Origin: Desulfosporosinus sp.
GTDB lineage: Bacteria > Bacillota > Desulfitobacteriia > Desulfitobacteriales > Desulfitobacteriaceae
NCBI GenBank assembly: GCA_031292055.1
Contig: JARLHV010000113.1
Coordinates: 1 to 50,033 of the forward strand
Length of the DNA: 50,033 nt
Direction: 5' to 3'
Part shown: positions 30,344 to 37,565 of the stretch, in pieces
Layout of the letters: each line of letters starts with the position of its first letter
Numbering within the stretch: the first letter of the stretch is position 1
Position numbers and translations under genes: made by a program
The notes under the pieces: model-generated
What the model saw: only the letters and a program-made list of their open reading frames with translations
Database searches by the model: none
What the model was told of the DNA's origin: nothing

Positions 30344-30925
30344 ATGGACAAGAAGAAACTGAAACGTTGGATGAGTGGTCGAAATATTGGTATAGTCATT
30401 TTACTGGCCATCCTAACGGCTTATGCTGTATCACAAATTCCTGCCTTAGAGAAGATTGTTTATCCCTATCCACATCGCGACATCATAGAAAAATATGCTG
30501 CACAGTACGGAGTAGACCCTTTGATAGTTGTTGCTGTAATTCGGGAAGAAAGTAAATTTCTTCCTCAATCGGAATCACATAAAGGTGCCAAAGGGTTAAT
30601 GCAGCTGATGCCGAGTACGGCACAGTCAATCTCTGAAAGTATTGGAGACAAAACATATAGTGACAATGATTTACTCAATCCAGAAAAAAATATTCAATAT
30701 GGAACATGGTATCTCGCTAGTTTGCAAAAAGTGTTTTCTAATAATATGACCTTGGTGATCGCTGCCTATAACGGTGGAAGAGGACATGTGCAAGAATGGA
30801 TTACAACTGGCCAAATTGACCCAAAGAATATACGTCAACAGGATATTCCGTTTAAGGAAACACGGGATTATGTGGGGCGTGTCTTGAAAAGTTATCAAAA
30901 ATATATTACACTTTACCATAATTAA
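30344..30925 (+). CDS. Membrane-anchored lytic transglycosylase (SLT)
   Basis: 193 residues. An N-terminal membrane anchor (IGIVILLAILTAYAVSQIPAL) is followed by a Slt-type goose-lysozyme-like domain: catalytic Glu in AVIREESKF, then KGAKGLMQLMPSTAQ, NIQYGTWYLASL and the AAYNGGRGHVQEW motif. It cleaves the MurNAc-GlcNAc bond of peptidoglycan outside the membrane, leaving anhydro ends. Ribosome site AGAAGAGGAGATGGG. It ends the coaE run; whether it is in the same transcript is not clear, as 73 bp separate them. A role in spore germination or wall turnover is possible. Confidence 0.92.
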   Translation: MDKKKLKRWMSGRNIGIVILLAILTAYAVSQIPALEKIVYPYPHRDIIEKYAAQYGVDPLIVVAVIREESKFLPQSESHKGAKGLMQLMPSTAQSISESIGDKTYSDNDLLNPEKNIQYGTWYLASLQKVFSNNMTLVIAAYNGGRGHVQEWITTGQIDPKNIRQQDIPFKETRDYVGRVLKSYQKYITLYHN

Positions 30926-31032
30926 GATACTTCTGCTGGGACATCCAGTGATTAATCTATGAGGTCAGACGTGAGTACCCTCGTCGGGTAGGTGGGATAA
31001 TTTTAATCAGGATGAGATAGGAGATAGCCCTT

Positions 31033-31311
31033 GTGAAAGATGTGGACCCAGCTGAAACAAAAAAAATATTGACTCGGCTTAAAACCGTGCGAGGCCATAT
31101 TGCAGGGGTTGAACGCATGATCGAAGAAGAGAAAAATTGTGAAGAAATATTACTGCAGCTTGTCGCTATACGCTCTGCTGTGCATAAAGTATCGGTTATT
31201 ATTGCACAACGATATGCAAATGTTTGTTTGCTCGAGGCGATAGATCTAGGGGAAGATCGTCAGGACGTACTGAACAAAGCAATTGAAACGCTTATGAAAC
31301 TTAATCAATAG
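31033..31311 (+). CDS. CsoR/RcnR/CstR-family regulator, CstR-like ligand set
   Basis: 92 residues of the DUF156 four-helix repressor family (LTRLKTVRGHIAGVERMIEE; NCEEILLQLVAIRSAVHKV). Copper-sensing CsoR uses Cys36, His61 and Cys65. Here Cys36 and Cys65 are present at exactly those positions, but position 61 is Tyr. Loss of this His with both Cys kept is what distinguishes the persulfide sensor CstR from CsoR, so a sulfur or persulfide sensor is more likely than a copper sensor (inference). The start is a GTG at 31033 after TAGGAGATAGCC. No sulfur or copper gene is adjacent; a terminator follows, so it is monocistronic and its targets lie elsewhere. Confidence 0.88.
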   Translation: MKDVDPAETKKILTRLKTVRGHIAGVERMIEEEKNCEEILLQLVAIRSAVHKVSVIIAQRYANVCLLEAIDLGEDRQDVLNKAIETLMKLNQ

Positions 31312-31321
31312 ATTAGACTTT

Positions 31322-31365
31322 TAGCCGTCATCCTTATTTAAGAAAGGATGGCGGCTATTTTTGGG
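31322..31365 (+). terminator. Terminator of the CsoR-family gene
   Basis: TAGCCGTCATCCTT pairs with AAGGATGGCGGCTA (one G-T wobble) around a short loop, followed by TTTTTGG. Confidence 0.85.
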
Positions 31366-31409
31366 CAGAAAAGGAAAACTGACTGATTAACGAAATTTAA
31401 ACAAGTTTA

Positions 31410-31460
31410 TTGACTTTAGCGGTTAATAGAATTATATTGTTAATATGTTAACAATATAAT
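31410..31460 (+). promoter_or_regulatory. Promoter with perfect 13-4-13 operator of the MarR gene
   Basis: TTGACT (31410-31415), 17 bp, TATATT (31433-31438). ATTATATTGTTAA (31431-31443), spacer TATG, TTAACAATATAAT (31448-31460) form a perfect inverted repeat covering the -10 and start point. A bound dimer would block the polymerase directly. Confidence 0.8.
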
Positions 31461-31532
31461 GGAGGGGGTGGAAAGATTAAAGAAAGTCAAGGCTCGCCAG
31501 ACGGTTACCTTGCAAACCGAGCGTTATATGAA

Positions 31533-31940
31533 TTGACACTACTCCATAATACTCTGGAGGATGTCTTTGAAGTGCACTTTTCCCGGTACGGGCTTTCCTG
31601 GCCAAAGTTCAATGCCTTAATTCATCTCTATATGACGGGCGATCATGGACTAATCCAGTCAGAACTAGGTAATAAGATGTTGGTTTCCAGAGCCAACATC
31701 ACTGGTCTAATCGGGCGATTGGAAAAAGAAGACCTAGTGGTCCGTAGAAATGACCCCTTCGATAAAAGAGTATTTCGAGTCTGCCTCACGAACAGAGCCT
31801 GTGCATTGATTCAAGCCTTCCTTCCCGTACACAACAGTTACATGCAAGAAGTCATGTCTACTCTCGACATTCATGAAAAGGAAGTATTGATTTCATTGCT
31901 AAGAAAATTTAACAAGGGATTGAATGGCGGAATGTTATAA
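31533..31940 (+). CDS. MarR-family transcriptional regulator
   Basis: At least 135 residues. The winged helix is clear: SELGNKMLVSRANITGLIGRLEKEDLV followed by the wing RRNDPFDKRVFRVCLT, flanked by dimer helices. The start is uncertain. The TTG at 31533 has no ribosome site. The same frame is open back to 31476, where an ATT lies 7 nt after GGAGGGGG, giving 19 more residues (IKESQGSPDGYLANRALYE) that fit the usual N-terminal helix. Alternatively a 25-codon ORF (31459-31536) ends in a TGA that overlaps the TTG and could couple translation. The operator at 31431-31460 implies autorepression. It seems monocistronic and its other targets are not visible. Confidence 0.85.
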   Translation: MTLLHNTLEDVFEVHFSRYGLSWPKFNALIHLYMTGDHGLIQSELGNKMLVSRANITGLIGRLEKEDLVVRRNDPFDKRVFRVCLTNRACALIQAFLPVHNSYMQEVMSTLDIHEKEVLISLLRKFNKGLNGGML

Positions 31941-32018
31941 GGTTGAATCAAGGAAACCCTTGTCTCAACTGTCTCGGCGAATGTCAAGAGTTTATAATAC
32001 TTTGAAGGAGGCGGGTAT

Positions 32019-32384
32019 ATGAATTGCGAAAGATGCCAAGGAATTATTCCTGAAGGAGAGAGTTATAACCATAGGGGCAAAACTCTTTGTGAGGATTGTT
32101 ATATAGGTGCAATGCAACCTCCCAAAACATGTGATGTAGCAGCAGTGCATTCTGCAAAAACTCATAGAGACGCATTAGGTCTTAAAGGAACAGAAGGTCT
32201 GACGGATTTACAAAAGAACATTTATACTTATATCCAAGATAATGGTAAAGCTACGAAGCAGGAACTTGCGGACTACTTTAAACTACCTGCTTGGGAATTA
32301 GAAAACCAATTTGCCATCCTGCGTCACTGTGAGCTAGTTAAAGGTCAGAAAGAGGGAAACGATATTTATTTAGTATGTTATTAA
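32019..32384 (+). CDS. Small zinc-ribbon (LIM-like) protein with winged-helix end
   Basis: 121 residues. The N-terminal 40 residues hold a zinc-binding set CERC ... H ... CEDC ... C (MNCERCQGIIPEG, KTLCEDCYIG), LIM-like in spacing. The C-terminal half (GLTDLQKNIYTYIQDNGKAT, then ELADYFKLPAWELENQFAIL) resembles a winged-helix module. No named family is recognised; it could be a DNA-binding or protein-binding regulator. AAGGAGGCGGGTAT precedes the ATG. It lies between the MarR gene and the ORP-like cluster; a giant hairpin follows 34 bp downstream. Confidence 0.7.
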   Translation: MNCERCQGIIPEGESYNHRGKTLCEDCYIGAMQPPKTCDVAAVHSAKTHRDALGLKGTEGLTDLQKNIYTYIQDNGKATKQELADYFKLPAWELENQFAILRHCELVKGQKEGNDIYLVCY

Positions 32385-32417
32385 CTGACGTGCGCGCAGT
32401 GCGCTCATGAATCAAGT

Positions 32418-32479
32418 TTGAAACAAACCCATATAAACCCATCCGCCAACAGGATAGGGTTTATATGGGTTTGTTTCAA
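32418..32479. repeat. Giant hairpin with perfect 23-bp arms
   Basis: Arms at 32418-32440 (begins TTGAAACAAACCC) and 32457-32479 (ends GGGTTTGTTTCAA) are exact complements; ATCC/GGAT extends the stem inside. No T-run follows. It may be a terminator for the gene before it or a miniature element. Three near copies of GTTAAGAAGC follow at 32530-32550. Confidence 0.7.
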
Positions 32480-32583
32480 GTGAACTTAAACTTTAGTCAC
32501 GCAGCAAAAAATGTTTAGGATTCACTAAGAAGCGTTAAGAAGCGTTAAGAAGGAACTGGGTTGTAGGTGTTTTGCCAGTAAAC

Positions 32584-32632
32584 TTGATTTTCCGCACGAG
32601 ATTATGTATACTTAAATTGAGCATATGCTCAA
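32584..32632 (+). promoter_or_regulatory. Promoter and palindromic operator of the DUF134 gene
   Basis: TTGATT (32584-32589), 17 bp, TATACT (32607-32612), 4 bp, then the perfect palindrome TTGAGCATATGCTCAA (32617-32632). The same hexamers, spacer lengths and palindrome core are at 34705-34754 upstream of the MerR-type gene. Confidence 0.8.
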
Positions 32633-32646
32633 AAGGAGCTGATACA

Positions 32647-33135
32647 ATGTCAAGGCGGCGTTGTTGTGGTCTAATCGATGATACAATAGTCTGCCAAACG
32701 TTTATACCACAGGGACAGTCACGTTGGCCTGAAGTATTAGTTTATCTTGAGGAATTAGAGGCCATCCGTCTTAAAGACAAGGTGGGTCTGGATCAAGTTG
32801 AGTGTGCAGCGTCCATGGGTGTTTCTAGAGCTACATTTCAGCGAATTCTAGGAGCAGCTCGTTTGAAAATTGCCACTGCTTTAGTCGAAGGGCGGCCTAT
32901 CATAATACGAGGTGGTAACTATGTCATAAAAAATAGGGTGTTTGAGTGTGTCGAGTGCGGACAGGTGTGGGAGGTTGAACCGTGTACGGCAGGCGGTAAA
33001 CACGGATATGAAATAGTCTGTCCGAAATGTGGAAATTTAAAAAAAATGAGATTAGACTGCGGAATTAAGCATACCTGTAGTGGTAGTCACCACGGAAAGC
33101 AAGGCCAGAATGGTTGTTGCGGAGGAAACTCATAA
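32647..33135 (+). CDS. DUF134-family putative DNA-binding protein
   Basis: 162 residues. N-terminal DUF134 region starts MSRRRCCGLIDD and has the helix-turn-helix LDQVECAASMGVSRATFQRIL preceded by LEELEAIRLKD, as in this family. The C-terminal part is a Cys-rich zinc-ribbon (FECVECGQVWEVEPC, IVCPKCGNL) ending in a Cys/His/Gly-rich tail (HTCSGSHHGKQGQNGCCGG) that could bind metal. AAAAGGAGCTGATACA fixes the start at 32647 rather than the earlier in-frame ATG-like codons. DUF134 genes commonly sit beside NifX-like and Mrp genes, as here. With the palindrome in its promoter it is the likely regulator of the cluster (inference). Confidence 0.87.
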   Translation: MSRRRCCGLIDDTIVCQTFIPQGQSRWPEVLVYLEELEAIRLKDKVGLDQVECAASMGVSRATFQRILGAARLKIATALVEGRPIIIRGGNYVIKNRVFECVECGQVWEVEPCTAGGKHGYEIVCPKCGNLKKMRLDCGIKHTCSGSHHGKQGQNGCCGGNS

Positions 33136-33208
33136 ACAACACTCATTTTAGGTGGAGCGTCGGCAGCCGCAAGGCTGGTAAAGTATTGAAAAAATTGGAG
33201 GGCTCAGC

Positions 33209-33577
33209 ATGTCAAAAAAGATCGCAATTCCTACTGACGGTGAGGTTTTAGATGCCCATTTTGGACGGGCTGCAGGATTCACAGTGTTTGAAATTGAAGG
33301 TAAGCAAGTGCGTAAAGTTGAATTGTTAAGTGCAACAGGTCTTCAGCATCAGCATGAAGGACTGGCAGAAATGTTCAAACGTAATGGAGTCGATGTGCTC
33401 GTTTGCGGCGGTATTGGCGGCGGTATGATCAATGGTCTCAAAGAGGTAGGGCTTGCTGTGATCACTGGGGCCTCAGGGAATGTGGCTGATGTGGCCCAGG
33501 CGTTTGCCTCGGGAATTCTCGTGAGTACCGGTTCTGTCTGCCAAGAGCATGACCATGATCATCAGCATCAGCATTAA
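33209..33577 (+). CDS. NifX/NifB-C-like (ORP-type) cofactor-binding protein 1
   Basis: 122 residues of the dinitrogenase iron-molybdenum cofactor-binding fold: KIAIPTDGEVLDAHFGRAAGF at the start, VDVLVCGGIGGGMI in the middle, GLAVITGASGNV near the end, and a His-rich tail (CQEHDHDHQHQH). Without nitrogenase genes nearby, it is closer in setting to the ORP protein of Desulfovibrio, which carries a Mo-Cu-sulfur cluster and is encoded with Mrp/MinD ATPases. The His tail should add metal binding. It is about 75% identical by eye to the protein at 37566. Ribosome site TTGGAGGGCTCAGC. Confidence 0.87.
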   Translation: MSKKIAIPTDGEVLDAHFGRAAGFTVFEIEGKQVRKVELLSATGLQHQHEGLAEMFKRNGVDVLVCGGIGGGMINGLKEVGLAVITGASGNVADVAQAFASGILVSTGSVCQEHDHDHQHQH

Positions 33578-33685
33578 GTAGAGTCCTTAGACGGGCAAAC
33601 TTGACAAACAAGAATCAGGAGAGTAACATAAATTTTGGCTATTATCCCTTTAGGGAAAAGGGTTGTTAAGAAAGGTGGCAGTACC

Positions 33686-34543
33686 ATGAGCGAGTCTTGT
33701 AGTAGTTGTTCCGCAGCGACAGGAACATGTACCCCTGAAAGTTGTTCTAATGAACCCAAGTTGACAGATGCACAAAAAGCAAGCCATATTGACAAAGTAA
33801 TTGCGGTCATGAGCGGTAAAGGGGGAGTTGGTAAATCCTCTGTAACCAGCATGTTAGCTGTAAGTCTTATGCGTCAAGGGCATAAAGTAGGGATTCTGGA
33901 CGCTGATATAACAGGACCAAGTATTCCCAAGATTTTCGGAGTGACGGGGAGAGCGGGTGTCAGTCAAGCAGGAATTCTCGCTTCGAAAAGTCGAGACGGG
34001 ATTAAAATTATGTCCTTAAATCTTATGATAGAAAACGAAGATGACCCGGTAATTTTGCGCGGACCATTGATTACCCAAATTGTCAATCAGTTTTATACGG
34101 ATGTAATTTGGGGTGATTTAGATTATCTATTGATTGACTTGCCGCCGGGAACGGGGGATGTGCCAATTACGATCTTCCAATCGCTACCTATAGATGGCGT
34201 TATTATGGTGACGAGTCCGCAGGAATTAGCGAATATGGTAGTGCGCAAAGCAGTTAAAATGGTGCGTAACTATACCCCCCCAATTTATGGTCTGATTGAA
34301 AATATGGCGTATCTGCAGTGTCCCGATTGTCATAAAAAGATGGAGGTTTTTGGAAAACCTAAAGGCGAGGAAGCAGCAAAGCGTAATTCTATTCCTTTCT
34401 TGGGTGAACTTCCAATTGATCCGGTTTTGGCTGAATTATCGGATGCTGGTAAAGTTGAAGATTATCAATCCCCAGCGTTTGATCAAATTGCGAAACGTTT
34501 AGCTGAACAGATTAGAACGAACATTGGTAAGAATTTAGCCTAA
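33686..34543 (+). CDS. Mrp/NBP35-family Fe-S carrier ATPase
   Basis: 285 residues. P-loop MSGKGGVGKSS with the deviant Walker A Lys, ILDADITGPSIPK switch, LIDLPPGTGDVPI, and the C-terminal cluster-binding CxxC (CPDC) about residue 210. The N-terminus is Cys-rich (SCSSCSAATGTCTPESC), as in NBP35-type members that hold a stable [4Fe-4S] there. It binds and hands over Fe-S clusters. A frame 17 codons longer exists, but AAAGGTGGCAGTACC fixes the ATG at 33686. It follows the NifX-like gene, as MRP follows ORP in sulfate reducers, so it may load that protein's cofactor. A terminator follows. Confidence 0.92.
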   Translation: MSESCSSCSAATGTCTPESCSNEPKLTDAQKASHIDKVIAVMSGKGGVGKSSVTSMLAVSLMRQGHKVGILDADITGPSIPKIFGVTGRAGVSQAGILASKSRDGIKIMSLNLMIENEDDPVILRGPLITQIVNQFYTDVIWGDLDYLLIDLPPGTGDVPITIFQSLPIDGVIMVTSPQELANMVVRKAVKMVRNYTPPIYGLIENMAYLQCPDCHKKMEVFGKPKGEEAAKRNSIPFLGELPIDPVLAELSDAGKVEDYQSPAFDQIAKRLAEQIRTNIGKNLA

Positions 34544-34551
34544 TTAAAAGT

Positions 34552-34595
34552 AAGGCCAGGAGTTGCTTTCAGCATAGATTCCTGGTCTTATTTAT
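34552..34595 (+). terminator. Terminator after the Mrp gene
   Basis: AAGGCCAGGA pairs with TCCTGGTCTT (one wobble) around an 18-nt loop, followed by ATTTAT. Splits the cluster into two transcription units. Confidence 0.65.
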
Positions 34596-34704
34596 CGAGC
34601 TTCTTGTTGGGTTCGGTTTTGCAAATTCTAGTGATAATATTCTCGTGAAATTTAGTTTTGGGCAGAAAAATTTGAATTTTTTTTATTAATTTAGATATTC
34701 TTAG

Positions 34705-34754
34705 TTGATTTATTAGTGGGCTTTAGATATACTCGAATTGAGCATATGTTCGAA
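34705..34754 (+). promoter_or_regulatory. Promoter and operator of the MerR gene, twin of 32584-32632
   Basis: TTGATT (34705-34710), 17 bp, TATACT (34728-34733), 4 bp, then TTGAGCATATGTTCGAA (34738-34754). Both hexamers, both spacings and the GAGCATATG core are identical to the DUF134 promoter; one half of the palindrome has two changes. Confidence 0.78.
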
Positions 34755-34769
34755 AATGACTACTAGCAG

Positions 34770-35216
34770 ATGCACACTGAAAATGCTTTAGTAAAAATAG
34801 TTTGGATGGATAAAACGATGTTTGATGAAGATCAAGGACTGTACACTATTGGTACTGTGGCGAAATTGCTAGAAGAACATCCCGAGACACTAAGGGTCTG
34901 GGAACGCAATGACCTTATACGCCCTGATCGGAAAGGGTATCAACGTAAATATTCAAGCAATGACGTTAGGAAGCTCAAGTTTATTAAAGAGCTTATGCAT
35001 GAAAAAGGCTTGAACATTGCTGGGGTAAAGCACTTGACTTCCCTGTATTCCTGCTGGTACAAGCAAAACTGCAAGGGGGGTGCCCAGCAAAATAGTCCCG
35101 TTCTAGTCAATGAATCGAAAGCTTGTTGGAAGATTGAGGGTACTTATTGTCTCGTAGCAAGTGATAAAGCCGAGATGTGTAATGCTTGCAACATGTTCAA
35201 GAACTGTCCTGGATGA
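34770..35216 (+). CDS. MerR-family regulator with Cys-rich C-terminus
   Basis: 148 residues. The MerR DNA-binding domain is at about residues 24-90 (YTIGTVAKLLEEHPETLRVWERNDLIRP, then RKYSSNDVRKLKFIKELMHE KGLNIAGVKHL pattern). The C-terminal ~55 residues hold eight cysteines, including CWYKQNC and a final CNACNMFKNC, well suited to bind a metal or an Fe-S cluster. No clear ribosome site precedes the ATG at 34770; an ATG 12 or 16 codons later could be the true start. Its promoter shares the palindrome of the DUF134 promoter, tying it to the same control. Confidence 0.85.
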   Translation: MHTENALVKIVWMDKTMFDEDQGLYTIGTVAKLLEEHPETLRVWERNDLIRPDRKGYQRKYSSNDVRKLKFIKELMHEKGLNIAGVKHLTSLYSCWYKQNCKGGAQQNSPVLVNESKACWKIEGTYCLVASDKAEMCNACNMFKNCPG

Positions 35217-35337
35217 CCGAGTATAAGAGCAAATTTTTTTTACTCAAAACATCAATAGAATTATTGAGCAAAATTAAATTGTATTTTATTACTTAGAGTT
35301 TATCAATTAACTTCAGCTAAAGGAAGGATGATGAAAG

Positions 35338-35709
35338 ATGCGTATTGCAATTTCAACAGGAGGGCGCGATCTTGAAAAGTTTGTTGACGACCGATTCGGT
35401 CGGTGCCCGTATTTTATGTTTTGCGATTCTGAAGATCCCATGGGTACGGCGGAGTATAAAGATAATCCGGCCTTGGCCGGAACCGGTGGTGCAGGCATCG
35501 CTGCTGCAGAATATATGGCAAAGGAAAAGGTGGAAGTCTTAATAACGGGTAGTTTGGGTCCTAATGCTCTGCGAGTGATCGAGGCTGGGAACATACCAGC
35601 TTACACTGCTAGCGAAAGCATGACCCTTACCGAGGCCATCAAGGCTTGGAAAGAGGGCCACTTGCTTAAGATCAGTGAAGCTGGCGCAGCCCATGCTGGA
35701 GAACGTTAA
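35338..35709 (+). CDS. NifX-like cofactor-binding protein 2
   Basis: 123 residues, same fold as 33209 and 37566 but a different branch: MRIAISTGGRDLEKFVDDRF at the start, YFMFCDSED with a Cys, GTGGAGIAAAEYMA, VLITGSLGPNALRVI. The C-terminus lacks the His tail. AAAGGAAGG lies 10 nt upstream of the ATG. It precedes the two ferredoxin-MinD ATPases by 48 bp, matching gene sets in sulfate reducers where such a protein is the presumed client of the ATPases. Confidence 0.85.
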   Translation: MRIAISTGGRDLEKFVDDRFGRCPYFMFCDSEDPMGTAEYKDNPALAGTGGAGIAAAEYMAKEKVEVLITGSLGPNALRVIEAGNIPAYTASESMTLTEAIKAWKEGHLLKISEAGAAHAGER

Positions 35710-35757
35710 AGAAACTATTGGCGTTCGGAGAAACTGTTTGTCTAGGGAGGAATTTGA

Positions 35758-36633
35758 ATGAGGTTGGCCGTGCTTAGTGGCAAAGGGGGAACCGGGAAAA
35801 CGACCGTAGCAGTGAATCTGGCCCTTAGTTGGGCCCCCTATCGAATAACAACCTATGTTGATTACGATGTAGAAGAGCCGAACGGTTTTATATTTTTACG
35901 CCCGCAAATTCAAAGCTCTTCAACGGTCTTTTTACCGTATCCAAAAATCAATGGAGCGTGCACGTTATGTGGAAAGTGCAGCGAGGCTTGTCAATATCAT
36001 GCGTTAGCGGTTGTCGGAGGGCAAGTATTGGTTTTCCCAGAACTGTGTCATGGCTGTGGTACTTGTGGAATTGTTTGTCCTGTCGATGCGGTGGATGAAG
36101 TGAAACGTTCGCTCGGGCAAATCGATGTGGGAGAACGAGACGGCGTGCAGTGTTTACAAGGAGTATTAAAAGAAGGGGAATCTCTCGCTGGACCCGTGAT
36201 TCGGGAGTTGCGCCACCTCGAGAAGAAACATATCTCGCAAGTGGAGGAGGTAATCGTGGCTGATTGTCCTCCGGGAAGTTCCTGTAGTGTAATTCACTCC
36301 GCTGAAGATAGCGACTTAGCACTTTTAGTCACGGAGCCCACGCTCTTTGGTTTGCATGATTTAAAGATTGCCGTTCGACTCATGCGAGAAATGGGTTTGG
36401 ATTTTGGGGTTATTCAAAATAAAGATGACGGAGGCACCCTCATTCGAGAGTACTGCACTCAAGAGGGCATAACCCTTTTAGGTAGTATTCCTTTCGACTT
36501 AGAAATTGCTAGAATCTACTCCCGGGGGCAATCCTTGATGAACGAACCTAAGTGGGCGGACCTATTTAAGACACTGGGTGAGCGTATTGTGACGGAAGTC
36601 AACCTTAGGAAAACCAGGGGGGAAAGAGCATGA
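35758..36633 (+). CDS. MinD-superfamily ATPase with inserted ferredoxin domain (1)
   Basis: 291 residues. Deviant Walker A LSGKGGTGKTT at the start, then, at about residues 60-110, an inserted 2[4Fe-4S] ferredoxin domain (CTLCGKCSEACQYHA and CHGCGTCGIVCPVDA), then the rest of the MinD/NifH-like fold (VIVADCPPGSSCSV, LVTEPTLFGLHDLK). This layout is that of the NBP35-like/MinD proteins encoded with ORP in Desulfovibrio. It probably couples ATP use to cluster assembly or electron delivery for the NifX-like proteins. Overlaps the next gene by ATGA at 36630. Ribosome site TAGGGAGGAATTTGA. Confidence 0.93.
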   Translation: MRLAVLSGKGGTGKTTVAVNLALSWAPYRITTYVDYDVEEPNGFIFLRPQIQSSSTVFLPYPKINGACTLCGKCSEACQYHALAVVGGQVLVFPELCHGCGTCGIVCPVDAVDEVKRSLGQIDVGERDGVQCLQGVLKEGESLAGPVIRELRHLEKKHISQVEEVIVADCPPGSSCSVIHSAEDSDLALLVTEPTLFGLHDLKIAVRLMREMGLDFGVIQNKDDGGTLIREYCTQEGITLLGSIPFDLEIARIYSRGQSLMNEPKWADLFKTLGERIVTEVNLRKTRGERA

Positions 36634-37529
36634 AGCAGATAGCCATTATTTCAGGTAAAGGGGGGACCGGAAAGACAACAGTGGCGGCAGCTTTCGCCGA
36701 GCTGGCTGAACAAATGATCGTTGCGGATTGTGATGTTGAAGCTCCCAACTTACATTTGGTTCTTGCACACCGTGTCAAAACAGAAACAGAATATGTCGGT
36801 AATCAGACGGCTTGTATCAATACTGCGCTCTGTACTCAGTGCAAACGTTGTATAGAAGTATGCCGTTATGAGGCAGTCAGTGAAAAGATTCAGCTAGGAG
36901 AAGGTCTTCAGGGCGAGAAGGTCTTTCCATATATTGATTCAAAGCGTTGCGAAGGATGCGCCGCCTGTGTCTATGCTTGCCCCACTCAAGCGATTCAGCT
37001 CTACCCTGAAGCCACTGGAAAAGTATTTCTGTCGGAAACCAATGTGGGAGATTTTGCCCATGCAGAGCTGTACTTAGCCGCGGATGGTTCGGGGAAGTTA
37101 GTGGCAGAGGTGCGACGCCTGGCTCGGGATGAGGCACGACGCCAGAATAAGGCAGTGTTAATCGATGGGTCCCCAGGAATTGGCTGTGTGGTGATCTCTA
37201 CAATCACTGGCTGTCAGCAAGTGCTCGTAGTCACTGAACCCTCTCAGTCCGGTAAACATGATTTGGAACGAGTTATCAAGTTGACAGGGCATTTTAAAAT
37301 ACCAACGCAAGTTATAATTAATAAATGGGATATTAATCCAGAGGTCTCGCAGGAAATCGAGGCCGCCTGCTCGCAGCTCGGCGTAACGGTCATTGGCAAA
37401 ATCCCATTTGACTCGATGGTTCCCAAAGCTATCGCGCTGGGCCACCCGATTACCCGTTATGAAAGTCCAGCTGCAGGAGCGCTACGTGAGATCTGGGCTA
37501 AGATTTCTCTTGAATTAACGGACTCGTGA
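36630..37529 (+). CDS. MinD-superfamily ATPase with inserted ferredoxin domain (2)
   Basis: 299 residues, paralogue of the preceding gene: ISGKGGTGKTT, a ferredoxin insert (CTQCKRCIEVCRYEA and CEGCAACVYACPTQA at about residues 65-125), then LIDGSPGIGCVVIS and VTEPSQSGKHDLERV. The pair is always arranged in tandem in ORP-type clusters and probably works as a heterodimer. Start overlaps the upstream stop by 4 nt, with GGGGGGAAAGAGC-type purines before it, so synthesis is coupled. The NifX-like gene follows 36 bp downstream. Confidence 0.93.
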   Translation: MKQIAIISGKGGTGKTTVAAAFAELAEQMIVADCDVEAPNLHLVLAHRVKTETEYVGNQTACINTALCTQCKRCIEVCRYEAVSEKIQLGEGLQGEKVFPYIDSKRCEGCAACVYACPTQAIQLYPEATGKVFLSETNVGDFAHAELYLAADGSGKLVAEVRRLARDEARRQNKAVLIDGSPGIGCVVISTITGCQQVLVVTEPSQSGKHDLERVIKLTGHFKIPTQVIINKWDINPEVSQEIEAACSQLGVTVIGKIPFDSMVPKAIALGHPITRYESPAAGALREIWAKISLELTDS

Positions 37530-37565
37530 TCTAAATATAAAGTTGAAATATTGGAGGAGAAAAGT

